From NCBI GenBank assembly GCA_019925105.1, contig JAHGAU010000009.1, positions 1,612,001 through 1,676,000 of the forward strand: a stretch of 64,000 nucleotides of DNA, given 5' to 3'. The notes under the pieces were generated by a model, which made no database searches, was not told the DNA's origin, and worked only from the letters and a program-made list of their open reading frames with translations. Position numbers and translations under genes: made by a program. How positions within the stretch are numbered: the first letter of the stretch is position 1; each line of letters opens with the position of its first letter. This stretch comes from Niebla homalea. Lineage: Eukaryota; Ascomycota; Lecanoromycetes; Lecanorales; Ramalinaceae. Below are positions 11,305-22,756 of this stretch, in pieces.

Positions 11305-11872
11305 TTTTGGGTGCGGGATTCTTTGGTGTGGACTTACATTTTGGTGCGGACTTGGATTTAGGTGCGGACTTGTCATTTGATTTTGTGTGCGGGATTGATG
11401 TTTGGTGCAGACTTTTTGGTGCGGACCTGCAATTTAGGTGCGGACTTATCTTTTTTGTGTGCGGGATTCTTTTTGGTGCGGACTTGCAATCTTTTTGGTG
11501 CGGGATTCTTTTGTGTGCGGGTTTTCTATTTTGTGTGCGGGTTTCCTATTTTGTATGCGGGTTTTCTATTTTGTGTGCGGACTTATGATTTGCGTGCGGA
11601 CTTGTGTTTTTGGTGCGGGATTCTTGGTTTTTGGTGCGGACTTGCGGACTTGCAATTTGTATGCGGGATTGATTTTTGTGTGCGGACTTTTTTGGTGCGG
11701 ACCTGTAATTTGGGTGCGGACTTTTTGGTGCGGACTTGCAATTTGGGTGCGGGGTTCAATTGCTTTTGGTGCGGACTTGCGATCTTGGTGCGGGATTCTT
11801 TTGTGTGCGGACTTTCTGGTGCGGACTTGCGATTTGGGTGCGGCCTTGTGTTTTTGGTGCGGGATTAATTAT
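11305..11872 (+). repeat. GTGCGG short-repeat array 3
   Basis: About 570 bp of GGTGCGGACTTGCAATTT- and GTGTGCGGGATTCTTT-type words, all in one orientation, interspersed at about 20 bp intervals. Three overlapping plus-strand frames stay open across it because neither word contains a stop in those frames. That is a property of the repeat, not evidence of coding. Confidence 0.85.
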
Positions 11873-12068
11873 TGAGCAAATGCCTTCATACACTGAACAT
11901 GCCGCATTGACTCAATCATATACCTTTCTCAGAATCGTTCCTGATCCATACACAATATCGATCTACGCCTTAGGGGGCTCTTTATGGGGCATATAGCCAG
12001 GAGGCTGAAGCCTACAACTCGGGCTGTACTGGCTACCATGATAACCTCGCCCTCACCTTTACTACCAC

Positions 12069-12178
12069 CTTCAACACTTATCACCCTCACCTGCACCCTC
12101 ACCTGCACCCTCACTTGCACCCTCATCTGCACCCTCACCTGCACCATAACTTGCAATCCCACCTGCACCTGCACCCAC
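12069..12178 (+). repeat. 12-bp minisatellite ACCCTCACCTGC
   Basis: About eight consecutive 12 bp units (ACCCTCACCTGC with single-base variants such as ACCCTCACTTGC and ACCATAACTTGC) follow one another before decaying into 'acctgcacccac'. A purine-rich counterpart (gtgagtggtgaggatgagggt) lies at about 12385-12480. Neither is related in sequence to the GTGCGG arrays on either side. Confidence 0.8.
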
Positions 12179-12651
12179 ACCCTTATCTTCAGCAAACCCT
12201 TCAGCAAGAGGCGAAGCCCAATGCCCCCACCCCAACAGGCCTAAAAACACCATGATTTGGATGGAGAACCTGAGAGTTGAGCAATGCCTCCCCGCACCTC
12301 GATCCTCACCCCATCACCCTTATTTATCACCCTCATCAGCTTTACCGACCCTGACCTCAGTACTACCTTCACCATCCTTGACATAAAGATAAGGGTGGTT
12401 AGGGCGGTGAGTAGTGAGAGTGGTAAGTGGTGAGTGGTGAGGATGAGGGTGGTAAGGGAGATTGAGGGTGCAGGTGAGGGTGATGACCGCAACTCGTCGG
12501 TCAGCCTGCGACGGTGAACTTGCGACAGCAGTGTGGACGCAGCAGCGAGCTATTCAGTACCTAGATACGTATGCATGGCTCTCAACATAAAATTGTATTG
12601 GTAGAGAAGTATATGATGTAGGCAAGGTAGCATGTTTGCTCTTAATCTTTG

Positions 12652-13715
12652 CGTACGGACTTTCAGTTCTTTTGGTGCGGACTTGCGATTTGGTGCGGAC
12701 TTACAATTTGGGTGCGGCCTTGCAATTTGTGTGCGGGATTGATTTTGTGTGCGGACTTGCAATTTAGGTGCGGACTTGGAATTTTGGTACGGGATTGATT
12801 TTTTTGTGTGCGGGATTTATATTTTGGTGCGGGATTCTTTTGGTGCGGACTTGCGATTTGGTGCGGGATTCTTTGGTGCGGGATTGATTTTGTGTGCGGG
12901 ATTGATTTTGTGTGCGGGATTTTTGGTGCGGACTTGTCTTTTTTATGTACGGGATTGATTTTTGGTGCGGACTTTTTATGTGCGGGATTGATTTTGTGTG
13001 CGGACTTGTGATTTATATGCGGGATTGATTTTGGTGCGGACTTGTCTTTTTTTATGTGCGGACTTGCAATTTGGGTGCGGGATTCTTTGGTGCGGGATTC
13101 ATATTTTATATATGGGGATTTTATGTATAAACTTTTTATATACGGGATTCTTTAGTGCGGGATCGATTTTCTATACGGACTTATTTTTATATACGGGATT
13201 CTTTTGGTGCGGACTTACAATTTAGGTACGGACTTGGATTTATATGCGGGATTCTTTTGGTGCGGACTTGTAGATTTGTGTGCGGGCTTGATTTTGTGTG
13301 CGGGATTGATTTTGTGTGCGGGATTGATTTTATGTGCGGGATTGGTTTTTGGTGCGGACTTGCAATTTGGGTGCGGACTTGTAATCTTTTTGCGTGCGGG
13401 ATTCATTTTTGATGCGGACTTTTTGTGTGCGGGATTGATCTTGTGTGCGGACTTGTGATTTGGGTGCGGGATTGATTTTTGGTGCGGACTTTTTGTGTGC
13501 GGGATTGATCTTGTGTGCGGACTTGTGATTTGGGTGCGGGATTGATTTTTGCGTGCGGGATTGATTTTGTGTGCGGGATTCTTGTATGCGGGATTCACAT
13601 TTTGTGTGCGGGATTTACATTTTGTGGGATTGATTTTTGTGTGCGGACTTATTTTTGGTGCGGACTTGTGGTTTTTGTGTGCGGGATTCATCTTTGTGTG
13701 CGGACTTATTTTTGG
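12652..13715 (+). repeat. GTGCGG short-repeat array 4 (longest)
   Basis: About 1.06 kb of the GTGCGGACTTG / GTGTGCGGGATTGATTTT repeat in one orientation. Some words are degenerate around 13090-13200, where TATACGGGATT and TATACGGACTT appear, consistent with GTGCGG decaying to TATACGG. Near the right end a roughly 90 bp block (from about 13422 to 13545) is repeated nearly exactly, showing local segmental duplication within the array. Confidence 0.85.
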
Positions 13716-14273
13716 GGCGGGGGCGTACCCCCAAAACACCACCCATGCAGTGAAGCACAGATTAGTAGACTCACCATCCCAGGTCACCGTGTTCACTGTA
13801 CCAGGTGACTCCCCAAAAATGAAACTTGCTAGAGGCCACGGAGAGTCTCCAGGCCTGTTTTGAACAGCAGGTTTTCACGGTGGACAGCGAAGCTCAATTC
13901 AGGTTTCAAGCTGAAATCAAGAGACAGGTGTATATGTCAGAGATCCAGCCCGGGTCGCAGCTCGTCAGCTCGCACGGTTCAAGCTGCGTTCCAAGGTAAT
14001 CGAGCACGTCTGGTGGGAAACGGACAAATTCCAGTGACTCGCCTCCCTGCAACAAGGGTAAGTTCATGGGTATTGAGGGGCGTTTGCAACGAGTATGGTG
14101 GGATGGATAAGTCATTACTCTTGGTTGATCATGTAAGTAATAGCTCCTACCCAGAAGAACCATACAATCTATCCTCTGGCACGCATAAAGCCTGCCAATT
14201 GAAATCATGCTCAACCGTGAAAACCGCGCTTGACATTCTGCCGTGCTTCCCTGACCCTTCTTCTGTCCGAACT

Positions 14274-17200
14274 TCATTCGAACACGTCACTGGCAAACCT
14301 CTCATTCCTCACCCCCTTCCACCACTCCTCCGCCCCCTCTTCGTCCCTACTTTGCCCTTCGGGCGCCCGCTCCACCCAACACTTTTTCAATACCACCCCG
14401 ACCCCCTCGGCTACCTTCGAGCTCCCACACACGAAAATCTTCGCTCCCCTATCCCAGAACTCCCTCAATTCCTCCCTCTCGGCCCACACCCGCTCCTGCA
14501 CATACTTGCACCCACCACTGCGCTCGGGCGCCGTCGAGAAAGCGTGGCGGACACTAACCGCCCCATCTCTTGCCCACTGCTCCAGATCCTTGGTGTGAAG
14601 AGCATCGCGGTCCGGGTGCCTGCACCCCACAAACAGGATCGCGGGCGCCAGTTTCCGGCCCGCCACGATCTGCTCGTGCCGGAACTGCACGAATCCGCGG
14701 AAGGGGGCGATGCCGGTACCGGCGCAGATCATGATGACCGGGATCTTCTCCACGTCGAGCGGTAAGTGGAAGGAGGCGTGTGAGGGGCGAACGGCGACAT
14801 GGACGCGATCGCCGGGGGAGAGTTGGGACAGGTATGTAGATGCGGTCCCGTGGTATTGGTGCGCTGGATCCGACAGGGAGGGCGCGTTGAGGACGGCGTA
14901 GGTGAGTGTGCAGGTGTGGGGGGAGTGGTTTGGGGAGGACGAGATGGAATACTGCCGCACCCGCAGGGGCGGAAGCATGGCGAGGAAATCGCCAAAAGGC
15001 AATTGGATGGCTGGATGGGCCATCAGGATGGAAACGGGGGTGAGGTGTTTGGTGGTGATCATTGCTGGGGTGAACGAGTCTAGCGCGGAGCGGTCGGCGG
15101 GGTCGTCAGCGTAGGATGTTAGGGTCGAGATATTCTTCTGCGTTGCGAGCGTGTTGAGTTCCACGTAGGCGGTGAGGAGGTCGTATGCGCTCATGGGGCG
15201 GTTCTGCGGGAGGGTGGTGTGTTGGGTGGAGTTGGGGATGAGGAGAGTGGCGTCCCAGGCCAGGCCGAAGCGGGCCATGATTCGTCTGACAATACTGGTG
15301 GGGTTCATGGGGAGGACGGCGAGGTAGTCTCCTGGTGTATAGGTCATGTGGGTGGGGAGCTGGAGGGAGAGATGCTTTTTGATGGGGGAGTCTGGTGATG
15401 TGAGAGTGTCGTTGTCTAGGACGATTGCCTCTGAGACATCCTGGCGCAGGTCAGTCGTTCGAGATGTGGGGTGGAATTTGATCTCCAGGCCATGGCTCTT
15501 GATGGAATCGTTCTTGCCTCCTCCGAAAGCTTCAGTCAAGCTCGGAAGGAGACAGTCATCCTGCCAATGATCAAAGTCATCAAAGACATGACCTCCAGCA
15601 ACATCTGACAGCCCGAGCTCTGTCAGGCGATGACCGCCGTGCTTTTCAAGGAGCGAGTCGACCAGCTTCGGTATCCTATGGAATGTCGTCGCCCAGTCAT
15701 CTGCCCTTGGTCAAAAAAGATCTCTACAAAAGCATCTCATATTAGGACAGGTAGGGCCGGTGACTCACGATTACCGCAGCCGAACAAGCCAAAACGGACT
15801 CCTTCCAATTCGTTTCCTTTTAAACTCTGTAGCCATTCCACAAAGTGTGAAGCGTTATCCGGAGGCTCTCCTTCATAGCTGGAAGTAACGACGATTACTG
15901 GTCGATCAGTAGGTAGCTTGTTAGTTGCTGAGTCCATGGGCATGAGCTCAGGCGTGAATCCGTGACTTGACGCATTGTTGGCAAGCGCATTAGCCAGGGA
16001 CTCGCAGGTTCCGGCATTTGAGCCATAGAGCACACTCATGGGCGTCTTCTTCAGGTTTCCAGCCTATGACGGCGTGTCAGCTACTGACCGCTCTCAGCAA
16101 ATGGAATGGTACGATGGATGCTCACATCTTCGATCTTCTTATCCTGCGATGGCCTTCTCGGCTTCTTGACCTCTTGACCACCATAGAGGTGCCGGTCAAG
16201 GTCAGTAGGATCCATGTCCCGCCGCAAACGGGCAGTCATTGAGTATCCGATTGGCTTGACTGTTACGGTCTGTCTGACTTTCATGGTGTATGAAGGATCT
16301 GTGGATTGCAAGTCAAAGTTCTGCAGGATCATGGCAATATTGAGCATCGCCTCCTGCCAAGCAAAGTCTTTGCCAATGCATGCGCGCATGCCGTTGCCGA
16401 AGCCCTTGAAACAATGAGCACTGAGCAATATGAGATGAGTGGGGCTGATGTACCTTCCATGAGTTGCGGGGAAGCTTGTTGAAGTTTTCATCGAGCATTC
16501 GTTCGGGAATGTACTGATCAGCGTCCTCACCATACACCAGAGGATCTCGATGGATCTTGAGTATGTTGGTTTGAATATTGTCATCCTTATAGATAGCATA
16601 CTGCTTCTTGCCCAGAAGAAGCGGATAGTCGGCATCATTCTGGCTTTTGGGAGAGACACGGGATCCTGGCGCTGTTGGCCACAGTCGGATAGTCTCCCTC
16701 AGGCAAGCCGTGATGTATGGCAACTTGCTCAAGTGCTCCACAGTCACCTGTGCTTCGCCAATGACAGTGTCAACTTCCTCCTGGGCTTTCTTGTAGGCTC
16801 TCGGATTGCCGTTGATCAAGACGAAGAAGAAGCTAAGCAGTCCAGAAGTTGTCTCGTGCCCTGCATGGTATTGGCATTGTCGATCTTCACACAAACGAAG
16901 GCTACTCACCAGCTAGGAGGAAAGTGATGGCGTTATTGATAATGTTTTCATCTGTTAGACCTTTCCCCGTTTTGGGGTCCTTGCCTCTGATCATAGCATT
17001 CAGCAGATCATTCTTGTTCGAAGGGTGGTCTCTCCTCTCCTTTATGGCCTGCAAAGCAATATTGCGCATGATCTCGATGCTCTGCCAGTACTTCTTGGTG
17101 GAGGCACGGTACAAATAGTCATTCACGAATTCTGGCCGAAATTGCCGTCGGCCAGACTCAGCCATGAAGAATACCAAGGCATCCACAAAAGGGTGAGACT

Positions 17201-17759
17201 TCTCGCGATAGAACGAATTGAAGCGGGAGTCCATGGCTGACAGGGCAATGGTATCCAGCGTAAGACGAGTCATGTCGTCAGCAGGATCAATCGGATGAGT
17301 GGGCCCTTGACGTGCCCACTTGGACAGCATCTGGCAGGAGATATCGTACATTTCTTTTTGCATGTAAGTGACACCATCTCTAGGAATGGGAGAGAGGTAC
17401 TACACACCGCCAAACATTTCCCTGACCGAAAGCGGCCCAAACCTTGGCATGAGTGCACGATGGGCAATACCCCATGCTTCCTCATCATTGAAGGCAGTGA
17501 GCAAGCCGTCTCCCAAGCCATGTCTCATTTGAGCCAGTGCAGTATTGACCGGTCTTTTCTCGTAGAGTCGCTCGTCACAGATGCCGTCGTAGACATCATG
17601 GCTATTGACAACAACTACATTGTGCCCCGCAGCATTGTACCTGAATATTTCACCGTAGACATTGGCAATGCGATTGTAGCTTGCGTGTGTGTTTGTTGAA
17701 TCGACATCGTGGATATTACCAAGGAAAGGCACCCCCGACAAAGTAGGAATCTGAGTCAT
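14274..17759 (-). CDS. CYP505-type self-sufficient P450-reductase fusion (fatty-acid hydroxylase)
   Basis: Six exons: 17759-17408, 17353-16910, 16860-16454, 16404-16126, 16063-15769 and 15700-14274, giving 1067 residues, the normal size of P450foxy/CYP505 and BM3-like enzymes. The haem domain has AGHETTS (oxygen-binding helix I, formed across an intron), ETIRLWP (ExxR) and FGNGMRACIG with the thiolate cysteine. After a linker comes the flavodoxin-like FMN domain (YGSNAGTCE, TSSYEGEPPDNA, FGCGNHDW across an intron), then the FAD/NADPH reductase domain (RQYSISSSP, ICAGTGIAPFRGF, VFVCG-type C-terminus ending SDVFE). Such proteins hydroxylate fatty acids near the omega end using NADPH without a partner. 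Introns are 49-68 bp. Introns 1 and 3 end in AAG rather than CAG/TAG, forced by the conserved reading frames. No cluster partners are adjacent. Confidence 0.95.
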
Positions 17760-18832
17760 GATGAACAATTGGCTTTTGGGATTTGGTTCGTATCAAAGCA
17801 AGGTGTGAACGAGGATAGGAAGTGGATGAGAAAAGGTATCATGGACAGTGGAGGAGCAAGTTCAGAAGCCCTTACTTATCATTGAATGATTCACCCTGGA
17901 GGATGCTGTAAGAGAACGGATTCACCAGCGCATTGTCCACCTTTTATACTCGATTCGGAAGCTGTCCATCCCTGAGACGCTGTGCTGCATGCACATCGTG
18001 AATCGGCATGCTGACTCAAAAGCCTTCAGATCATGCACGCCCCACCATCAGCAGCTGTGATGGACGACAGGTGCCGACTCGGATTGGAGCAAAGGACCGA
18101 GATTCGCTTGCCTCAAGAAAAGGTGCAGACATTGACGCAAGCTCCAAGTGGGACATGCATAAAAAGAAGAGAGAATGCAATCGGGATCATGCAGCTCCCT
18201 GGCGTCCGGGCCTATGTCCATCGAGTACTTAACCGCATGGCAGCCGAGACAGCCTCGGGATGGACGGGTAGACACAGCCTATTGATAAGCACCCATGCTT
18301 GATTCACGCAAGTACGTATCTCCAGCGGTCAAATCAATCTCGATGTACTACTGTACATGTGGCTGGTGGCTCAAAAGAAGCAATGGAAATCATCCGAGCG
18401 AGGACCGACCTTTTTATGATAGCGGCTACCCACGGGAAAATCATATACATCTCTGTTCGTTGAGCCGTGATCTACAATTCGATTCTTTTTCAAGTTTTAC
18501 AAGACCAAAGTGCCGAGATGTGGCAACTCGATTAGCAGTTGAGACCCTTCCCCACACGTTGCGGCTCGTGGTAACATGCTGACAGGGTGGCGGGGTGAAG
18601 GGCCCACATGATCGAGACTAGACTTTTTTCAGGTCCAAGGTACGAGTGTCCCTTGTGCTAGGAGCTGGAGCATCCTTCACTGCAACCTCGATACGCTCGA
18701 AAACCTTCGGCCTACCGCATTTCGATTATAAGGTATCTGAATCCTATGAGCGGGGAAGTAACGCACAGAGCCGGATCTCAAAACCACGCTTTGGGACTGT
18801 ATCCTTAAGGCTGGAGAGTGACTGCATAAGTT
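17760..18832. other. Gap: CYP505 upstream region and LysRS 3' flank
   Basis: No gene recognised. The first few hundred bases upstream of 17759 are the presumptive CYP505 promoter. The remainder has only short, unconvincing reading frames. Confidence 0.5.
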
Positions 18833-21437
18833 CTAGTATCTGTCGTCATCATAGTTTGTGCGGTTTCGAAAGGCGGACTTTTGAAGCCTTTCGTCAATGT
18901 CCCCTTGCCGACTACGTTGGAATTTAGCAGAAGAGAGTCCCTGAGATTGAAGGAATTCCTTTGGTCTCTTCCAAATCTTAGTCTTCTTGTCGAAGAATGA
19001 CCGGGCAGGGGACTCTTGTAGCTCCTGTGGAATTCCCGTCGGAAGGCTAAAAGGATCTTGTCGACTTTCGTCCAGCATCTTTGGGGAGCGCTCAGGCTTA
19101 GACTGCAGTCTGTTTTCTTGACTCCTGCCAACGACGTTTCTTGGAGTCTTAAAAGATAGGACGTTCGGGGAATGCTCGGACTCAGACTGGAACTTGGACG
19201 AGCTTTGAGACTGGAGTCTGTTTTCTTGACTCTTGCCAACGACGTGTCTTGGAGTCTCAAAAGAGAGTACCTTCGAGGAATGCTCGGACTCAGGCTGGAA
19301 CTTGGATGAGCTTTGAGACTGGAGTCTGTGCTCTTGATTCTTGCCAACGACGTGTCTTGGATTCACAAATGAGAGGACGTTCGGGGGATGTTCGGACTCA
19401 GGCTGGAACTTGGACGAGCTCTGAGACTGAAGTCTGTTCTCTTGACTCCTGCCAACGACGTGTCTTGGAGTCTCAAAAGAGAGGACGTTCGAGGAATGCT
19501 CGGACTCAGGCTGGAACTTGGACGAGCTTTGAGACTGGAGTCTGTTCTCTTGACTCTTGCCAACGACGTGTCTTAGAGTCCCGAAAGAGAGGACGTCCGC
19601 AATCCGAGGGGTGCCTGCGAAAAGCATACACAGCCGATCGATCCCGCAACCCCAGCCTCCTGTCGGGGGCATGCCCCACCCAAGGGCTTCCAGGTAAGCT
19701 TCGTCGACTTGGTAGTGGGAACTCTCAGGATCCTTGTGGAGAAGCTGGTTCTCAAACTTGTGGCGTTGCTCGATTGGAGAATTCTCTTCTTCATAGGTAT
19801 TGACTAGCTCCTGCCCATTCACAAAGAGTTCCGCTCTCGCAGCGACTCGTTGGCCATTGTCGGCTCGTGTGAATGACTTTGAGAGGGGAGAAAGACATTC
19901 TGGGTGATTGACAATCCAAGTGGGCTCCTTGCACTGCGATTCGAGATACTTGGACGAAAGCTTGTCGAGAAGACGGGGAAGCGTGGGATGCGATGGCAAA
20001 GGCAACTTGTAGCGGCCGAAAACAGCCACAAGATCTTGAAATGCATTGGGTGATGTGAGGTCAGGTAAGCGGTATTGTATAGACTGTTCAATAGCAGGAA
20101 TGAAGTCTAGCTGCCGATACGGTGGGCTGAAATCTGCTTGAAAACCCGAAAGGTCTTGGTCATTGGCCTGGAGCACGGCTTTCGCGCCTTGCGATAATTG
20201 ATTAAACATCTTTTCAGTCATCCGAATGAGCTCGTTCAGATCTGCGTAGGTCTTGTAGAATTCACACGTCCAAAATTCCGGATTATGATTCATGTTGATG
20301 CCTGTCATGTCAGCGATATATTCCGGGCCGAAATGAAGGATCTATACCTTCGTTGCGAAATGAGGGTCCAATTTCAAAGACCCTTTCAAGTCCTCCTATA
20401 ATCAATCGCTTGAGCCAGAGCTCGGGAGCGATGCGTAAAGACAACTGTTTCTCCTCAAATTCGGTGGCATAGGTTGTGAAAGGTCTCGCAACAGCCCCAC
20501 CCGCAGCATCCGCTAGTATTGGCGTCTGGACATCAACGAATCCGTCTTGCAACAGGAAATTCCTCATGAATTTTAGGATCTCGGATCTCAGATGTAGGAT
20601 CTGAGCCGGCCGTCGGTCAATTATCATACCCACGTGTCGATTCCGGACCTTGGTCTCCTGGTTGACGATCTTCTCGGGAAGAGACATGGTGCATTTGGAC
20701 AGTAGCTTAGGCAGTTCGGTCGCCAAGAGGGAAAGCTCGTTGCTCGGTGTTCGATATGGGGTTCCTCTGATGCCTATGTCTGTCAAAGATTTGCCTTCCC
20801 TGCACGGGACTTCAGATTCTTACTTATGATATCTCCCCGATCAAGATCCGCAACGAAGGTCTTGAACGCACCCGACTTCACAGTCATGTCTTCCAAGCTA
20901 TTGAATTTTAAGACGCACTGCATGGAAATGCCGTCTTGCATCAGGTCGATGAATGCTAGCTTCGTCCCAGCTTTTCGTATTGACCAGACTCTTCCTTGCT
21001 ATTCTCAGTATAATGGCTCCAACGATATGCCCGAGAGCGTTCGTACCTCGCACGGCAACATCTGCATTAGATGCTGCATCCCTCAAGTTCGCATTCTTAT
21101 AGCGATATGCGAAGGTCCTCAGATCCACCACGTTCTTCTGAGGGGTATAGCGTGGCCATTTTTGCTCATCCGTCTTGGGCTTGTTCTCGTCTCCAAATCT
21201 GATCCTTGGGCCGTTGTCTGAGGGCCTCTCGGTGGGATTTGAAGCACCTGAAATGGATCCAATTGCTTCCGCGCTTTTGATCGCGCAGGTGGAGAATCTG
21301 CTATTGTACCCATGAGATGCAGACCTTCTCTTTGCTCTCAAAAAGCGATATAAGCCCAGATAGCTGGATGCGACTCGGGCAGGGAGGAGCGTTGGAGCGA
21401 CCAAGCCAGGCCTCAGACATGCGAGCGGAAGAGTCAT
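18833..21437 (-). CDS. MSK1: Mitochondrial lysyl-tRNA synthetase with a repeat-expanded C-terminus
   Basis: Four exons: 21437-21047, 20994-20824, 20779-20348 and 20301-18833 (820 residues; a further in-frame ATG lies at 21491). The start is basic and hydrophobic (LACLRPGLVAPTLLPARVASS), as expected of a mitochondrial presequence. GRVWSIRKAG and MQDG belong to the OB-fold anticodon domain. SFRNEGINMNHNPEFW is class II motif 2, and GWGCGIDRLCMLFAG is motif 3. Enzymes of this kind usually end shortly after motif 3. Here the segment after it, VLSFGTLRHVVGKSQ..., is repeated in 36-residue units, adding about 240 residues. Introns are 52, 44 and 46 bp; intron 1 ends in CAAG. It charges mitochondrial tRNA-Lys. 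The gene is divergent from TIM10. Confidence 0.93.
19085..19594 (-). repeat. 108-bp in-frame tandem repeats in the LysRS C-terminus
   Basis: Units start at 19594, 19486, 19378, 19270 and 19162 (minus strand), exactly 108 bp (36 codons) apart; the last one is partial. The core VLSFxTPRHVVG(K/R)SQENRLQSQ recurs with few substitutions. The first copy is the native post-motif-3 strand of the synthetase, so the array was copied from the enzyme's own coding sequence. Confidence 0.95.
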
Positions 21438-21909
21438 TCTGAATGAGTAGGTAAGCAAATGTAGACGACAGCAGAGGAAAGAGAGATACATGGCACAGTT
21501 GACGTTATCAGAAAATGGGAAATGTTTTGATCATCCGCAAGCATGCAAATGCCAGCGTCATTCGCAACGGTTCTTGATGTAGGGTTTTTCCTCATGCTAG
21601 GAACGGCAACTCTGGAGAAGATAGGAATTGAACTCACCAAGCTATTTGATCCCTTGAGCTACCCTCGGAGCTGTATGTCCTGTTTTGCAGGGGTCAATGG
21701 CAGTAGTACGATCGAAAATCTCTCCATCATGCCAACCATAACAATCTTCGCCAAGCATCGTAGGGCTGAATATTATCCAAAAGCTCCGCAAGCTCCATTC
21801 GACATCACAGCGACCACGGCGCCATATTCACAACCCCCAATCTCCCAATCCCACACGACCTTGTCTCCCAGAAACTCTCCAACCACCCACCACCCCCACC
21901 ACCCAAAAA
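21438..21909. promoter_or_regulatory. Divergent promoter of two mitochondrial genes (MSK1 and TIM10)
   Basis: A 472 bp intergenic interval separates the start codons of mitochondrial LysRS and TIM10. The TIM10 side is very rich in CCAACCACCACCCCC-like pyrimidine/CA tracts just upstream of its ATG. No specific operator could be assigned. Confidence 0.4.
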
Positions 21910-22362
21910 ATGTCCTTCCTCTTCGGCGGCGGCCGCCCTCAACTCTCCTCCGCCGAGAAAATCGCCAACGCCGAGACGGAGGTCGACATGATCAGCGACA
22001 TGTTTAATCGGTACCTAGTGCTTTCCTCCCCCTCCCATCCCTCCTCCTTCCTCCACCCTTTCCCCCTCCTCTCCAACCCTTCCTTCCCCTCCATCCCTCA
22101 GCTTGGCGCCCACTGACTCCCCCCGCCCCCCCTTCACACTTACAGCCTACAACAATCCTGCACCGCCAAGTGCATCCCCCCCGAATACCGCGAGGGCGAG
22201 CTCAACAAGGGGGAGTCCGTGTGTCTGGACAGGTGTGTGAGCAAGTTCTTCGAGGTCAACATGAAAGTGAGTGAGAAGATGCAGGGGGAGGCGGCGCTGA
22301 GGCAGGGGGGAGCGGCGGGCGGTGGTGGTGGTGGGGGGGCGGGGGGGTTGTTTGGGATGTGA
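21910..22362 (+). CDS. TIM10: Mitochondrial intermembrane-space chaperone Tim10
   Basis: Two exons, 21910-22010 and 22146-22362, joined across a 135 bp pyrimidine-rich GT-AG intron (gtacct...acttacag) to give 105 residues. [27 protein letters not shown] matches the Tim10 N-terminus. Both CX3C motifs are present: SCTAKC (residues about 38-43) and VCLDRC (about 63-68), in the conserved [11 protein letters not shown] context. The Tim9-Tim10 hexamer carries hydrophobic carrier precursors across the intermembrane space. The C-terminus has an unusual glycine run ending GGLFGM. It is divergent from MSK1 and converges on the STB6-like gene. Confidence 0.96.
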
Positions 22363-22756
22363 GGAGTTTGGGTGGGGGGGGATGGAGAACGAGATTGTAG
22401 ATGCCAGCAGCAGGGGGGGAAAGGAATTTTGTCAGGTGGGAAGTCCAAACTTTGGAAAAAGGAGGACGCAAGGGCAAGGGAGGCAAGGCATCAGCACAAC
22501 ATGATACCATGTGCATAGAAGGGGGCGTTTAGAGGCTGGCGCAGTGTCAGGACATAAGGGGAGGACACTGCTGTACGACCATGAGGTACTCTCGCAGACA
22601 GTACCAGATGTTTTGGTGTTGACATCGAATCCATTTCTACTCTTTGTATCATGACATCCATATTATTGTATTTACCCAAGCGCCGACGAATGCTGTCTTA
22701 ACAACCCTGGGGTATCATGCGCTCACGTGTGCCTTGCCCAAAACGCTGTACATAAT
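22363..22756. other. Convergent 3' flank of TIM10 and STB6-like gene
   Basis: Shared 3' region of two convergent genes. It begins with a G-rich tract and contains no other recognisable feature. Confidence 0.5.

Noticed and set aside
9386..13796. Many long overlapping reading frames (Gly/Cys/Ala/Asp-rich on one strand, Lys/Pro/Ser/His-rich on the other)
   Set aside because: They coincide exactly with the GTGCGG repeat arrays, which lack stop codons in several frames at once. Composition follows the repeat, not a protein.
13860..14765. 301-codon plus-strand frame
   Set aside because: Its 3' half overlaps the conserved reductase end of CYP505 on the other strand, and it shows no family resemblance.
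19249..19803. 184-codon plus-strand repeat protein
   Set aside because: Antisense reading of the LysRS 108-bp repeats; the minus-strand frame is fixed by aminoacyl-tRNA synthetase motifs.
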